The notes: a model not told the origin generated them from the letters alone. Positions 8,972-18,686 are shown, numbered from the stretch's first letter. The stretch: 64,000 nucleotides of DNA from Brasilonema sennae CENA114 (GCF_006968745.1 NZ_CP030118.1:558001-622000), one strand, 5' to 3'. Translations and numbers: made by a program.

Positions 8972-10315
8972 ATGAAAAAATTCTTCATTCCGTGCTTGTT
9001 TTTCATTGGAATTGCTTGGACTATATTCACCCAAGTTCCTCTCCCACTGCATGAGGGATTGTCCACTGTAGCTTCAGCAGCACGACCAAGAAATCCAGGT
9101 TATGAGGTTTGGGCTATTGACCAAGCAGATTCCCTTGATGGTACTACTTTGGGAGGAAATCTCTTTGTTTTTTCAGGCAACGACCGAGACTTTTTAAGAG
9201 GTAATGCAAAGGTTGAGCAATTTAACTTGGCAGCCAGTGCTAAGAAGAACGATCTTGCACCAGGTCAAAAACCCCACTGGATTACTTTCAATCAAGGCGG
9301 TACACACGCGATTGTAGGACATGCGACTACAGCTCATGTCTATGCAATTGATGCCAACAAGCGTGAAGTTGTGGATTCAATTCTTCCACCAGGATTACCA
9401 AACTCCAACTCTCATGCTGTTTACCTCTCAAAAGACAACAAATTTGTATATGTTGCCGATACTCCAGGTCAGCGGATTCATAAGATTGGCACAAATTATG
9501 AGGCCCCTGGAGGTAAAATTTTTGGTGATGTTCAAACATTAGACTTCAATACTCCACAGACAAAGACAGCCTTAGGAGTACCTACCACTGGTGCCACTGC
9601 CCGACCAGTTGTAGCTGTCGTTGATGATACAGGTAAGTTTGTTTATGTCACTTTTGCTGATGGTGGCGTGGCAATTGTAAATGCGGAAACACTAACAATC
9701 GCACATATTTACAGTAAAGATGAAGCCACTTTCAATGGATTGGTTGCCTATCAGATTGGCGACAACTTCGTAACTAACGCAGGCAATGCTGATCCCGAGA
9801 TAGCGGACTTTATCTATCTGTATAACAATAAATCTCTGCTAGAAAATCCCTCGAAGCGTCCAGATTTCTTCAAAGTTCCTCAATCCGGTAATGATGTTCA
9901 TGGTGTGACATTAATTGGTGCTAAATACCTTTGGCAAGTAAATCGTGGATCCAATTCCATCACCATACACGATATCAACGCTAAACCATTTGATCCCAAT
10001 GTTGAGGCTTCAAACAAAGCTCGCGCAGTTAATATTGTCGATCTAGTCAGTGATACCTTGGGTCCTGATCCTACACCAGACTTAATAGAACCATCACCTT
10101 CCGGACAAGTTGCCTTTTTCACACAGCGTGGACCTAATCCCATCTCAGGAAACGACCCAGCATTTTTCAACAGTGTGGGTATTTTCCCAGGACTAGGTGT
10201 CGTGGAAGTTGAAAACGGAGGTAAGAGTGCTAAACCCGCTCATTTATATAGATTTGATAATGTTGTCGGTGGTAAGAATATTGCTGACTTCCACGCTCTT
10301 GCAGTTCGTAAATAG
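8972..10315 (+). CDS. Secreted YncE/YVTN-like beta-propeller protein
   Basis: 447-residue protein with an N-terminal signal sequence (KKFFIPCLFFIGIAW) ending near an ASAA cleavage region, so it is exported. The body consists of repeated beta-propeller blades seen as KPHWITFNQGGTHAIVG, NSHAVYLSKDNKFVYVAD, RPVVAVVDDTGKFVYV and DVHGVTLIGAKYLWQV. This is the pattern of YncE/methylamine-dehydrogenase-like lactonase-fold proteins. There is no catalytic signature, so binding or scaffolding is as likely as catalysis. AAGAAGG lies just before the ATG. It is monocistronic, followed by a strong hairpin terminator. Confidence 0.85.
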   Translation: MKKFFIPCLFFIGIAWTIFTQVPLPLHEGLSTVASAARPRNPGYEVWAIDQADSLDGTTLGGNLFVFSGNDRDFLRGNAKVEQFNLAASAKKNDLAPGQKPHWITFNQGGTHAIVGHATTAHVYAIDANKREVVDSILPPGLPNSNSHAVYLSKDNKFVYVADTPGQRIHKIGTNYEAPGGKIFGDVQTLDFNTPQTKTALGVPTTGATARPVVAVVDDTGKFVYVTFADGGVAIVNAETLTIAHIYSKDEATFNGLVAYQIGDNFVTNAGNADPEIADFIYLYNNKSLLENPSKRPDFFKVPQSGNDVHGVTLIGAKYLWQVNRGSNSITIHDINAKPFDPNVEASNKARAVNIVDLVSDTLGPDPTPDLIEPSPSGQVAFFTQRGPNPISGNDPAFFNSVGIFPGLGVVEVENGGKSAKPAHLYRFDNVVGGKNIADFHALAVRK

Positions 10316-10374
10316 AACTTAAGGACACAAGGGACAAACCGAAAATTTTTGAGTAGTACATTAAACCTATTTGA

Positions 10375-10402
10375 AGGTGCGTTACATTAGTGTAACGCAC
10401 CT
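10375..10402. terminator. Bidirectional hairpin terminator
   Basis: A perfect 12-bp stem (AGGTGCGTTACA paired with its complement) with a 4-nt loop lies between the convergent beta-propeller and exopolyphosphatase genes. The GGTGCGTTAC motif also resembles a dispersed cyanobacterial repeat. Confidence 0.75.
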
Positions 10403-10421
10403 AATTTATCCAACACTTTAT

Positions 10422-12071
10422 CTAACTAAATGCAGCGATATTAAGCTCTAACTTTGCTACTAATTTGACATCAAACTCTGCTTCAAATACATCCTTTTTA
10501 TAATCCAAACTCCATAGTTCTAAAGCACAGTCATCATCAGCGTGGGATGGAAAAATTTTGAGAATCAATTCTTGTTTTTCAGTTAGATATTCACACTCGA
10601 CTCGCGTAATTGCTCCAATTTGCCGCCTATCCAAAGCAACTGCCAATCTCAAAATAGCACTCAATTGACTGACAATTTGTCGATGATTTTTGCCTTCTAA
10701 ATTCTGGTAATTTTCGTGCTTTTTCTTCGGTGGAGATTTGCGATGATAACGTGCTAAATTAGCAATGATTTCTATCTCTGTTTCATTATAGCCTAGTAAT
10801 TCAGCATTACGAATGAGATAATAGGAGTGCTTGTGGTGAGATGAATGACCGATATAATGACCGCAATTATGCAATATAGCTGCAGCCCAAAGGAGTTGCC
10901 GTTCATCTGCTCCCCAGTCGTGAAGTGTTCCTTTTGTTTGGTCAAAAATGCTTAAGGCAAAGACTGCGACTCTATCACTGTGCTCTAAATTGACGTCGTA
11001 CTTATTCGCAATTCTCAGGACACTCCGCTGGCTTACTGAACCTTGGTAACGTAGACGGTCTTCAATATAACCGTGAGTAAGCATCCAGTCTACAATCACA
11101 CCCTCTCTTAGGGAACGTTCGCATACTACGAGTGACTCTAGCCCCAAAACGAGCATGGCTTCCTGTAAAATCACTGCGCCTGCGAGTATAACTTCAGATC
11201 GTTTCTCTGGCATGCCGGGAATTGCAGCTCGTTCTGAGTTACTCATTTTCCGTAGGCGATTGACCCATTCCTGCAAATCTTTTAAGCTCATTTCGTAACC
11301 ATTGAGCGTAGAAGGAACAGAGTCTACCTTTTCCCGTGCATGAATCATCACTAGAGTTTCAATTGTGCCGGAAGTACCTACTAAACGGGGAGATTCTCCA
11401 TCCTTAAGATTTGCTTGGATCTCTTCAACAGCACGTTCTAACATCCCCCGTGCATATGCTTGTAGGTACTCAAACTCAGTGTCATGAATTGGGTCAGTGG
11501 TAATTAACTCACTGGTGAGTCTGACTGCACCAACTTTGGTACTGGTGAACGTTCGCCCTTCGTGACTATCGGCCAAAATTAATTCTGTGGAACCGCCACC
11601 GATATCTATAATAATATGGGGCTTGTCGTCAAATTCCATCCCCGATAGTACGCCCAAGTAGATTCGCCGCGCTTCTTCTTGACCAGAAATCAACTTAACG
11701 CTTAAACCGACTTCATCTTCAACTTTTTGCAAAAAATCTCTACCATTGGGGGCTTCTCGTACGGCGCTGGTTGCCACAGCAATTATTGTATCGACGTTGA
11801 GAGTTTTTGCGATCTCTTGGAAATGTCCCAAGGTGGCGATCGCCCTTTCCATGATTTGTGGTTTCAAATTCCCCGTCTTCATCTCGCGATCGCCGAGTCT
11901 GACGGTTTCTTTTTCTCTGCCGATAATGTTAAAAGATGGCAGTGTAGGTTCAATTTCCACTACTACCATGTGTAGCGAATTGGTTCCTAAGTCAATCGCA
12001 GCAATAATTCGATGTTGCTTTGCTGTTTGAGTCGGAACACTCTCCCAGTTAGCTGAAACTAAATTCACCAT
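10422..12071 (-). CDS. ppx: Exopolyphosphatase / GppA-type phosphatase
   Basis: Ppx/GppA family enzyme that hydrolyses polyphosphate (or pppGpp) processively. The 549 residues match the long Ppx form. The N-terminal actin-like ATPase fold has AIDLGTNSLHMVV (phosphate loop 1) and the second loop IDIGGGSTELI. The C-terminal HD-like domain contains AAILHNCGHYIGHSSHHKHSYYLI-type His-rich motifs. It is divergent from ubiA across about 240 bp, an arrangement I recall from other Nostocales. The Ppx versus GppA choice rests on length and on the C-terminal domain. Confidence 0.93.
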   Translation of the reverse strand: MVNLVSANWESVPTQTAKQHRIIAAIDLGTNSLHMVVVEIEPTLPSFNIIGREKETVRLGDREMKTGNLKPQIMERAIATLGHFQEIAKTLNVDTIIAVATSAVREAPNGRDFLQKVEDEVGLSVKLISGQEEARRIYLGVLSGMEFDDKPHIIIDIGGGSTELILADSHEGRTFTSTKVGAVRLTSELITTDPIHDTEFEYLQAYARGMLERAVEEIQANLKDGESPRLVGTSGTIETLVMIHAREKVDSVPSTLNGYEMSLKDLQEWVNRLRKMSNSERAAIPGMPEKRSEVILAGAVILQEAMLVLGLESLVVCERSLREGVIVDWMLTHGYIEDRLRYQGSVSQRSVLRIANKYDVNLEHSDRVAVFALSIFDQTKGTLHDWGADERQLLWAAAILHNCGHYIGHSSHHKHSYYLIRNAELLGYNETEIEIIANLARYHRKSPPKKKHENYQNLEGKNHRQIVSQLSAILRLAVALDRRQIGAITRVECEYLTEKQELILKIFPSHADDDCALELWSLDYKKDVFEAEFDVKLVAKLELNIAAFS

Positions 12072-12309
12072 CTATCGTTTCTCTCTGTTAAGGATGGTAA
12101 AAGCTGGCAATCTCGACGTATCGACGAGACAATGTATTTTGTACAACAAAATTGTTTTTAAGTAGAAGCCCTGATCCATAACCAAAATGACTTCCTGGTT
12201 CTATTCCAAGTTGTGATTTATGGTTGTGACTTTATAAATATCAGATAAAGATATTCTATAGATGTAAATATGTGTGAACCAATCTATCTTTAGTCATCTT
12301 TTACTACCT

Positions 12310-13194
12310 ATGCTAACTACGCCAAAAGATCACACCGAACCCATATGGCTTGTTATTATCCGGCTATTACGATGGCACAAACCAGAGGGACGGTTAATTT
12401 TAATGATTCCCGCTTTATGGGCTGTGTTTTTGGCAGCTGCTGGAAAACCACCCTTACCACTTGTTGGAGTGATCATCTTGGGTACTCTCGCCACAAGTGC
12501 TGCTGGATGTGTTGTCAATGATTTGTGGGATAGAGATATAGATCCACAAGTGGAAAGAACTCGCGATCGCCCTCTTGCTTCCCGTACGCTGACTGTGAAA
12601 GTTGGCATCATAGTTGCCATAGTGGCGATGGCATGTGCTGCAGTTCTTGCCTTTTATCTTAACGTACTCTCATTTTGGTTGTGTGTGGCAGCAGTTCCAG
12701 TTATTTTGCTTTATCCCGGCGCAAAGCGCGTGTTCCCTGTTCCGCAACTGGTTCTTTCTATCGCTTGGGGTTTCGGGGTTTTAATTAGCTGGAGTGCAGT
12801 GACGCATAACCTTTCACTCCCAACTTGGCTGCTTTGGGGCGCTACTGTGACGTGGACATTAGGATTTGATACAGTTTACGCCATGAGTGACAAGGAGGAC
12901 GATCGACGAATTGGTGTCAATTCTAGCGCTTTGTTTTTTGGTAGTTTCGCGCCTGTTGCAATTGGCATTTTCTTTGCTAGCACTGTCTTTTTACTGAGTT
13001 GGCTAGGTTTAATTCTGCAACTGCGTCCTAGTTTTTGGATTAGTCTTTCCATTGCTAGTGTAAGTTGGATTTGGCAGCTCACACGCTTAAGCCAGAAAGA
13101 TTTACCGAACTCTGCTTATGCTGAAATGTTCCGACAAAATGTGTGGATTGGTTTTATTGTCCTTGCTGGGATGATTAGTGGGAGTTTATTATAA
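12310..13194 (+). CDS. ubiA: 4-hydroxybenzoate polyprenyltransferase (plastoquinone pathway)
   Basis: UbiA-superfamily membrane enzyme that attaches the polyprenyl (solanesyl) chain to 4-hydroxybenzoate; in cyanobacteria this step leads to plastoquinone-9. Both Asp-rich motifs are present: NDLWDRDID and YAMSDKEDD, which bind the Mg2+-diphosphate. About eight or nine hydrophobic helices are visible. I use the ATG at 12310 because MLTTPKDHTEPIWLVI aligns with the usual cyanobacterial N-terminus. A GTG at 12274 would add 12 residues. Confidence 0.92.
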   Translation: MLTTPKDHTEPIWLVIIRLLRWHKPEGRLILMIPALWAVFLAAAGKPPLPLVGVIILGTLATSAAGCVVNDLWDRDIDPQVERTRDRPLASRTLTVKVGIIVAIVAMACAAVLAFYLNVLSFWLCVAAVPVILLYPGAKRVFPVPQLVLSIAWGFGVLISWSAVTHNLSLPTWLLWGATVTWTLGFDTVYAMSDKEDDRRIGVNSSALFFGSFAPVAIGIFFASTVFLLSWLGLILQLRPSFWISLSIASVSWIWQLTRLSQKDLPNSAYAEMFRQNVWIGFIVLAGMISGSLL

Positions 13195-13317
13195 TACCAA
13201 TTCAAAAAAATGTTTGCGACAGATAGAACACTAAAAGCGGTTACCAGTAAATCTTTCACAATCTAAAATCTAAAATGGTATAAATTCTGCGTGCTGTGTT
13301 CTTCTTAATAAACTGCA

Positions 13318-13818
13318 ATGAGAAAAATCATAATTGGAGTGATGGGACCAGGAGAAAAAGCTACAGCAATTGATGTACAAAATGCCTATGAACTTGGAAA
13401 ACTCATTGCAACACAGGGATGGGTTTTGCTGACTGGTGGTCGAAATGTTGGCGTTATGGATGCGGCAAGTCGGGGAGCAAAATCTGTTAATGGTTTAACT
13501 ATTGGTATTCTTCCTTGCTATGATAGCCAAGGTATTTCTGAAGCAGTTGATATTACCATTTTTACTGATATGGGAAATGCTCGCAACAATATCAATGTTC
13601 TCTCTTCTCATGTGGTCATTGCTTGTGGTATGGGTGCGGGTACTGCTTCAGAGATTTGCCTAGCTTTGAAAGGCAACAAGAAAGTGATTTTGTTGAGTGT
13701 AGATGAAGAAAGTCAAAATTTCTTCCAAAAACTAGCGCCAAAAAATGTTTATGTCGTGAATGATGTGGAGAATACAATGGCATTAACTAAGCAAATTTTA
13801 AATCATACTAAGACCTGA
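13318..13818 (+). CDS. TIGR00725/SLOG-type Rossmann protein
   Basis: 166-residue protein of the LOG/DprA-like SLOG superfamily. The sequence shows KIIIGVMGPGE, then LLTGGRNVGVMDAASRGA (nucleotide-binding GG loop), and CGMGAGTASEICLAL in place of the lysine-decarboxylase-like PGGxGT motif. The family is proposed to bind nucleotide-derived ligands. Without the full PGGxGTxxE motif, cytokinin-type phosphoribohydrolase activity is not assured. It follows ubiA by about 120 bp on the same strand. Confidence 0.8.
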   Translation: MRKIIIGVMGPGEKATAIDVQNAYELGKLIATQGWVLLTGGRNVGVMDAASRGAKSVNGLTIGILPCYDSQGISEAVDITIFTDMGNARNNINVLSSHVVIACGMGAGTASEICLALKGNKKVILLSVDEESQNFFQKLAPKNVYVVNDVENTMALTKQILNHTKT

Positions 13819-13857
13819 ATCCAATCACTTTTTGGCGTTGCATATTTTGGGATGATT

Positions 13858-16086
13858 TTATTTTCTTTGCTTACTAGAAGACTTCTTTATTGGCGCTTTT
13901 TGCTTCTTGGCGGTTCGTACTTTATCCCTTCTTTGTGCAACGCCGATTTTCTGTTGCTTTTGTTCGTACTGTTGCAAAAACTCTTGAACTTTTACAGGAA
14001 TTTCCGCACTACAGTAGAAGTCTTGAGTCCCCATCAAGCGTACTACCATCGGAGAGTGGGAACGTTCGGCATATTGAATTGCTTGATCAAACAGCCCCTG
14101 ATTGATGTGCGCTTGAACTATTTTTTCATACATATCAAGAGGGTTTAACAAAACCTTAGACTTTTGTGTTTTTGAAGTTACCCAACTGCTGCTAGTTTCT
14201 AAAGCTTCAATGGCAACAGCAAAACCTTGGATAGTTTCAGTCCATAATCCCATAGTAAAGGCAAAATTACCCAAGTAACGTCCAGCCATAAGACTTTCCA
14301 GAGGAAAAGTTTTGGGGGTATAAATCTCCAAGGCTAATTGGAAGGCTTTGATTGCTTCTGGAGTACGTTGCAAAGGTTTGTAAATATTCCCGAGATGATT
14401 TTGGGTTTTTGCCCAGTCATAGGGAAAGCGATCGCGTGTGTATTCTTGCAATGCTTGGTTGTAATGGTATATCGCTAATTCTAAGTTCTGTTTTCGTTTA
14501 CCATGAATCCGATCACACCAGGCATTGCCAAGAAAACTTTGGGTGTTTGCCCACTCATGGGGAAAGCGATCGCGTGTGTATACACTCAATGCTTGCTGAT
14601 GATAGTGTATCGCCCATTCTATATTCTCTGCTTTTTCCCCACGAATCCGCCGACAGAATGTATTTCCCAAATTATTATGGGTTATTGCCCATTCGTAGGC
14701 AAAGCGATCGCGTGTGTATATTTCTAATGCTTGGTTGTAACACTGTATTCCTAGTTCTATGTTCTCTTCAGCGTTACCATGAATACGATTACACCAGACA
14801 TTGCCGAGATTTTTTTGGCTTCTTGCCCACATTTCGGGAAACAGATCGCGCTTGTATACCTGCAATGCCTGATTGCAATAATGTATCGCTAATTCCAAGT
14901 TTTCTGCCTCTTCGCCAAGAATACGTTCCCAGTAAGCAATCCCAAGATTATTTTGGATTGCTGCCCACATTTTGGGATTGCCATCATACGTAAATTGTTT
15001 TAATGCTTGCTTGTAATGGTGTATCGCTTGTTCCTGGTTTTCGGCTTTTTTTCCGCAAATACGCTCACCCAAAAGATTTCCCAAATGATTTTGCACCTTT
15101 GCCCATTGATCGGGAAAGCGATCGCGTGTGTATACTGTCAATGCTTGGTTGTAATGGTGTATCGCTAGTTCTTGGTTATCGGTTTGTTGACCACGGAGTC
15201 GTTTTGAGTAGGCAAGCCCGAGACTGTTTTGCACCTTTGCCCACGTTTCGGAACAGAGATCGCGTCGGATTTCTTGCAATGCTTGGTTATAACAGTATAT
15301 CGCGAGTTCCAAGTTCTCTTCTGGGTTGCCAGAGATTCGCTCTGAGTACGCAACTCCAATATTACGTTGCGTTTTTGCCCAGTCATAAGGAAAGCGATCG
15401 CGTGTGTATTCCTCCAATGCTTGGTTGTAATAGTATATTACTTGTTCCAAATTATGAGATTTTTCCCCACGCACACGGTCAGAGAAAGCAAGCGCAAGAT
15501 TAGTTTGCGTTGTTCCCCATTCATAAGGAAAGCGATCGCGTGTAAAAACTGTGGCGGCTACTTGGTAACCTACAATCGCAATTTCCATACGACCTGCTGG
15601 GTTACCTTGCTCAAACATCTGCACCAGCTTACTAAACTCAACAATAAACCCCGCAGTGTATTGTGCTAATATTTCCTTCAATTGTGGCAAGATATTCGTT
15701 GCCCAAACTTGCAACACATAAGCCAAAGTATCATTCAGCTTGTCCTGATTTGCTGCTAAATAGGGGAAAATTACTTGGGGATCACGATCTTTTTCAATTG
15801 CTTCCAATACATCAACTAAAAAAGTTTCATAAGCTTGCCAGGTGTGAGAACTTGCTTGTACTCCCAAAGAAGCAGCCAACTCATTTCTAAGATTCAACAA
15901 CCAATCTGCAGTTAATTGGCGACTTTGGTTTGCCATATTTCCTGCAACTTGTTCCAAGGCTATTAGGAACCCTTCATCTATCCATTCTTTATCTTCTGCT
16001 ACAATGTCCATCGCTTCCGCATGAGTGGCGCATCTTAACAGATCTGCAATTGTATTTAAATAAGTTTGGATTTTTGTTTCGTCCAT
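13858..16086 (-). CDS. Tetratricopeptide repeat protein with 46-residue modules
   Basis: 742 residues from the ATG at 16086, chosen because MDETKIQTYLNTIADLL matches the usual start of a cyanobacterial TPR/CHAT-associated N-terminal domain. A GTG at 16119 would add 11 residues. Residues about 1-180 are a helical domain. About ten TPR-like modules follow, each 46 residues, of the type WAKTQNNLG..Y..RI.GE..ENLE.AI..YNQAL..YTRDRFPY. The tail is Lys-rich. No CHAT or kinase domain is attached, so it is a stand-alone scaffold or adaptor candidate. At DNA level the modules are 138 bp long, each with RDRF usually written over a HIP1 site. Confidence 0.88.
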   Translation of the reverse strand: MDETKIQTYLNTIADLLRCATHAEAMDIVAEDKEWIDEGFLIALEQVAGNMANQSRQLTADWLLNLRNELAASLGVQASSHTWQAYETFLVDVLEAIEKDRDPQVIFPYLAANQDKLNDTLAYVLQVWATNILPQLKEILAQYTAGFIVEFSKLVQMFEQGNPAGRMEIAIVGYQVAATVFTRDRFPYEWGTTQTNLALAFSDRVRGEKSHNLEQVIYYYNQALEEYTRDRFPYDWAKTQRNIGVAYSERISGNPEENLELAIYCYNQALQEIRRDLCSETWAKVQNSLGLAYSKRLRGQQTDNQELAIHHYNQALTVYTRDRFPDQWAKVQNHLGNLLGERICGKKAENQEQAIHHYKQALKQFTYDGNPKMWAAIQNNLGIAYWERILGEEAENLELAIHYCNQALQVYKRDLFPEMWARSQKNLGNVWCNRIHGNAEENIELGIQCYNQALEIYTRDRFAYEWAITHNNLGNTFCRRIRGEKAENIEWAIHYHQQALSVYTRDRFPHEWANTQSFLGNAWCDRIHGKRKQNLELAIYHYNQALQEYTRDRFPYDWAKTQNHLGNIYKPLQRTPEAIKAFQLALEIYTPKTFPLESLMAGRYLGNFAFTMGLWTETIQGFAVAIEALETSSSWVTSKTQKSKVLLNPLDMYEKIVQAHINQGLFDQAIQYAERSHSPMVVRLMGTQDFYCSAEIPVKVQEFLQQYEQKQQKIGVAQRRDKVRTAKKQKAPIKKSSSKQRK

Positions 16087-16190
16087 ATGACTTGCCAGTT
16101 GTGACTTGAGCACGTTCACTGATTTCTAATTTTATTGTGCAAAAATCAACTAGGCATTGTTATGTCACTCAAGAAATAACTTTTAACGCG

Positions 16191-16217
16191 AAAACCTGGT
16201 CAGCGGGACCAGGTTTT
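16191..16217. terminator. Hairpin, terminator-like
   Basis: A perfect 10-bp stem (AAAACCTGGT and its complement) encloses a 7-nt loop about 100 bp upstream of the TPR gene. The T-rich arm suits termination of a plus-strand transcript, but no gene feeding it was identified. Confidence 0.5.
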
Positions 16218-16592
16218 ATCTAAAAAATTTCGTAGTGCTCAAATTGGTTTTATCGTGAGGAAATACAAAGGTTTTACAATAGTGGTGGACAATAACACTA
16301 ACAAACTCAGCATAAAAAACGTTTTTCCGCTTTGGGATTTGGCTTCGCCTTTCAACACAGGCGCTGTGCCACTCATCATCATACTTATGCTGATATTTGC
16401 TTGGGCTGATGACGGAAGGACACCGGGTCAATTGCCCTTTTCAGTTTGGTTGTGCCTTGTTTGGTGTCCTATTTATTAAGTTACCACCCGATTATGGAAT
16501 TGCCTGCAGTTGTTTACTGAACTTAACAACTGGAGTTTAGCTTCTTCGCCGAAGGCTATAAGCAACCCAAAAATCTGCTTGTGAGGGTTATA

Positions 16593-16854
16593 CCATGTCC
16601 TGATAAACAGTTGTCATTGCGTTCGCGTAGCGTGCGCCCTTGGCGCATACTACGCGATAGCGAAGTGAAGCAATCTCAAACACTTGCGATTGCTGAGTCC
16701 CAAGGGGACACGCTGCGCGTTCGCTCGATTCGTGCGCTTTGCGCTTACGTTTCACTGAGTCCCAAGGGGACACGCTGCGCGTTCGCTCGATTCGTGCGCT
16801 TTGCGCTTACGTTCCACTCGCAATGACATATCGTAAGTAATTAGCAGGACATGA
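16593..16854. repeat. Nested inverted-repeat element with 62-bp tandem duplication
   Basis: Outer inverted repeats CATGTCCTG (16594-16602) and CAGGACATG (16845-16853) enclose a second pair, TGTCATTGCG (16612-16621) and its complement (16819-16828). Inside lie GC-rich modules and two tandem copies of a 62-bp unit starting at 16693 and 16755, differing by about one base. No open frame with family resemblance is present. It looks like a miniature non-autonomous element built around a common 'TGTCATTGCGAG'-type cyanobacterial repeat. The rest of 16120-17036 holds no supported gene. Confidence 0.7.
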
Positions 16855-16876
16855 TATTACTAGATCGTGAAAAACA

Positions 16877-16911
16877 AGATCCCCGACTCCTTTTAAAGGA
16901 GTCGGGGATCT
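16877..16911. repeat. 35-bp hairpin repeat (GATCCCCGACTCC family)
   Basis: A near-perfect palindrome: 17-bp arms starting AGATCCCCGACTCC around a single central T. From memory, hairpins of the form GATCCCCGAC...GTCGGGGATC are widely dispersed in filamentous cyanobacterial genomes. No T-run follows, so it is annotated as a repeat rather than a terminator. Confidence 0.85.
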
Positions 16912-17036
16912 GTGTCTCTCAATTTATGCGCTACGCGCAGGCACTTTCACACAAATCAAATAGGATTACTATAGAACTGCTCAATAACAGGACAGAGGCG
17001 CAAAGTATCGCGCCCTCTACATCGGAATTACCAATT

Positions 17037-17987
17037 TCACATAAGTTTGGTATAGTCTAAATGGTCGGTCACAATCCGCCCAATAACATCTATTTGGTTC
17101 AAATCTTCAGTCGAAAGTTGAACAGAGCTGGCTTGGGCGTTTGCGGTTGCTTGTTCGGGATAACGCACACCGGCGATCGCATGACTCTGTGGTTGAGCAA
17201 TTAACCATGCTAGTGCTAACTGGGCAAGTGTACAGTTGTGACGTTCTGCAATTGGGCGCAATTTTTCCAAAGCTTGTTGAGCGCGTTCAAAATTTTCTCC
17301 CTGAAATAGCTTATTGTTGGCGCGGTTATCTTGTTGGTCAAATTTGTGACCAGCTTCAAATTTTCCTGTTAACAATCCTTGAGCTAGAGGTGAATAAGCA
17401 ATAATCGCAATCTTATGTTCGATGCAATAAGGCATTGCATCTTTTTCGACATACCGCCAGAATAAAGAATAATGAGGCTGCAAGCTATCAATGCGTCCGT
17501 ATTGAGATGCTTCTTCCAACTGGGTTTTGGAAAAATTGGAAACACCAATAGCCCGAATTTTCCCTTGCTTTTTCAGGTGGTTAAGAGCGTTCATTGTCTC
17601 CTCAATCGGAACAACTTCAGAATTGAACGAACCAGCGGGGCAATGAATTTGATATAAGTCTATGTAGTCAGTTCTGAGGTTTTTCAAGGAATGATTACAA
17701 GACTCAATCACCTGGTTGTACTTGAGATGGTTAGCAAAAACTTTCGTGGCATACTCCACTTGATCTCGAACATCAGATAAAGCTTGAGCAACAATTCTTT
17801 CTGAATGTCCGTCACCATAAACCTCAGCAGTATCAACTGTTGTGATACCAGCTTCAAATGCTGCCCGTATTGCTTTAATCGAGTTAGTGTCCTCAACTCC
17901 CACCCACATTTTTTTACCAGCTTGCCAAGTCCCCGTGAGAATAGGCGTAATTTTAACATCCGATGTACCCAGCGTTCGCTTTTCCAT
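17037..17987 (-). CDS. Aldo/keto reductase
   Basis: NADPH-dependent oxidoreductase of the AKR superfamily, 316 residues, soluble. The family fold is clear: TTVDTAEVYGDGHSE (catalytic Asp and Tyr), YATKVF (catalytic Lys), YIDLYQIHCP (His), RAIGVSNFS, and the C-terminal cofactor segment AIAGVRYPEQ. It is the YajO/PdxI-like general type, so the substrate is not predictable. It is divergent from the DUF1802 gene over about 110 bp. Confidence 0.93.
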   Translation of the reverse strand: MEKRTLGTSDVKITPILTGTWQAGKKMWVGVEDTNSIKAIRAAFEAGITTVDTAEVYGDGHSERIVAQALSDVRDQVEYATKVFANHLKYNQVIESCNHSLKNLRTDYIDLYQIHCPAGSFNSEVVPIEETMNALNHLKKQGKIRAIGVSNFSKTQLEEASQYGRIDSLQPHYSLFWRYVEKDAMPYCIEHKIAIIAYSPLAQGLLTGKFEAGHKFDQQDNRANNKLFQGENFERAQQALEKLRPIAERHNCTLAQLALAWLIAQPQSHAIAGVRYPEQATANAQASSVQLSTEDLNQIDVIGRIVTDHLDYTKLM

Positions 17988-18099
17988 AATGATTCCTTAT
18001 CTATTTTTTAATTCATTTGTTGCAGACAGCCACATAGTGTATCGATCTTGGCGTCAAAATAAATCAGAGTAATAGTAGATGCTTACGGAAGAATTGATT

Positions 18100-18681
18100 A
18101 TGACGAATCATGCACTCAAAGAATGGGCAGTTGCTATCAATGCCTTAGAAACAAGCAAAACAATTATGCTCCTCCGCAAAGGTGGTATCCATGAACGTCA
18201 TGGACGCTTTGAGGTTAACCACAAGCAGATTTTGCTTTACCCAACTTTTGAGCATCAACAGCCTTTCTTGCTCAAACCCGAGTATGCTAATTTGGTAATT
18301 CCGGTGACATCTGGTTGGCATCCAGAAACAGTTCATATCAACAGTTGGGCTGAAATTACAGATATTTTTCCAGTGAGTGAGGAATCAGTCGTTAATGCTC
18401 TGCTTCCATTCCATATTTGGAATGAGTACTTTATTAGCGATCGCCTCAAATGGAAACCGCGTCAGCCATTATATATTCTCCTGCTGCGGACTTACAAACT
18501 CCCCCAAGAGCAAGAAATTCCCTATTGCACCAAGTATGGTGGCTGTAAGTCATGGATTGACTTGGATGGATCCATTTCGTTACAAGGATCACAACCAATC
18601 TTGTCTGATTCGATATATGCCCAGTTAGTTGGCCAAATTCGCGATATTGTCAGCGACGAATTATATGCTCCATCCATATAA
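18100..18681 (+). CDS. DUF1802 family protein
   Basis: Conserved protein of unknown function common in cyanobacteria. The start at 18100 (MTNHALKEWAVAINALE) matches the usual family N-terminus and has GGAAGAA upstream; the frame also opens at 18079. Recognisable segments are TIMLLRKGGIHE, LLYPTFEHQQPFLLKPEY and the C-terminal GGCKSWIDLD. There is no signal peptide or membrane helix. A miniature repeat element begins six bases after its stop. Confidence 0.88.
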   Translation: MTNHALKEWAVAINALETSKTIMLLRKGGIHERHGRFEVNHKQILLYPTFEHQQPFLLKPEYANLVIPVTSGWHPETVHINSWAEITDIFPVSEESVVNALLPFHIWNEYFISDRLKWKPRQPLYILLLRTYKLPQEQEIPYCTKYGGCKSWIDLDGSISLQGSQPILSDSIYAQLVGQIRDIVSDELYAPSI

Positions 18682-18686
18682 TAACG

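Noticed and set aside
14352..15503. Plus-strand ORFs of 166-213 codons opposite the TPR gene
   Set aside because: They are mirror images of the 138-bp TPR modules; their periodic peptides simply reflect the real gene on the other strand.
16255..16479. 74-codon ORF with a hydrophobic segment
   Set aside because: No convincing ribosome site or homology; it starts just downstream of a terminator-like hairpin. It could be a gene remnant but cannot be supported.
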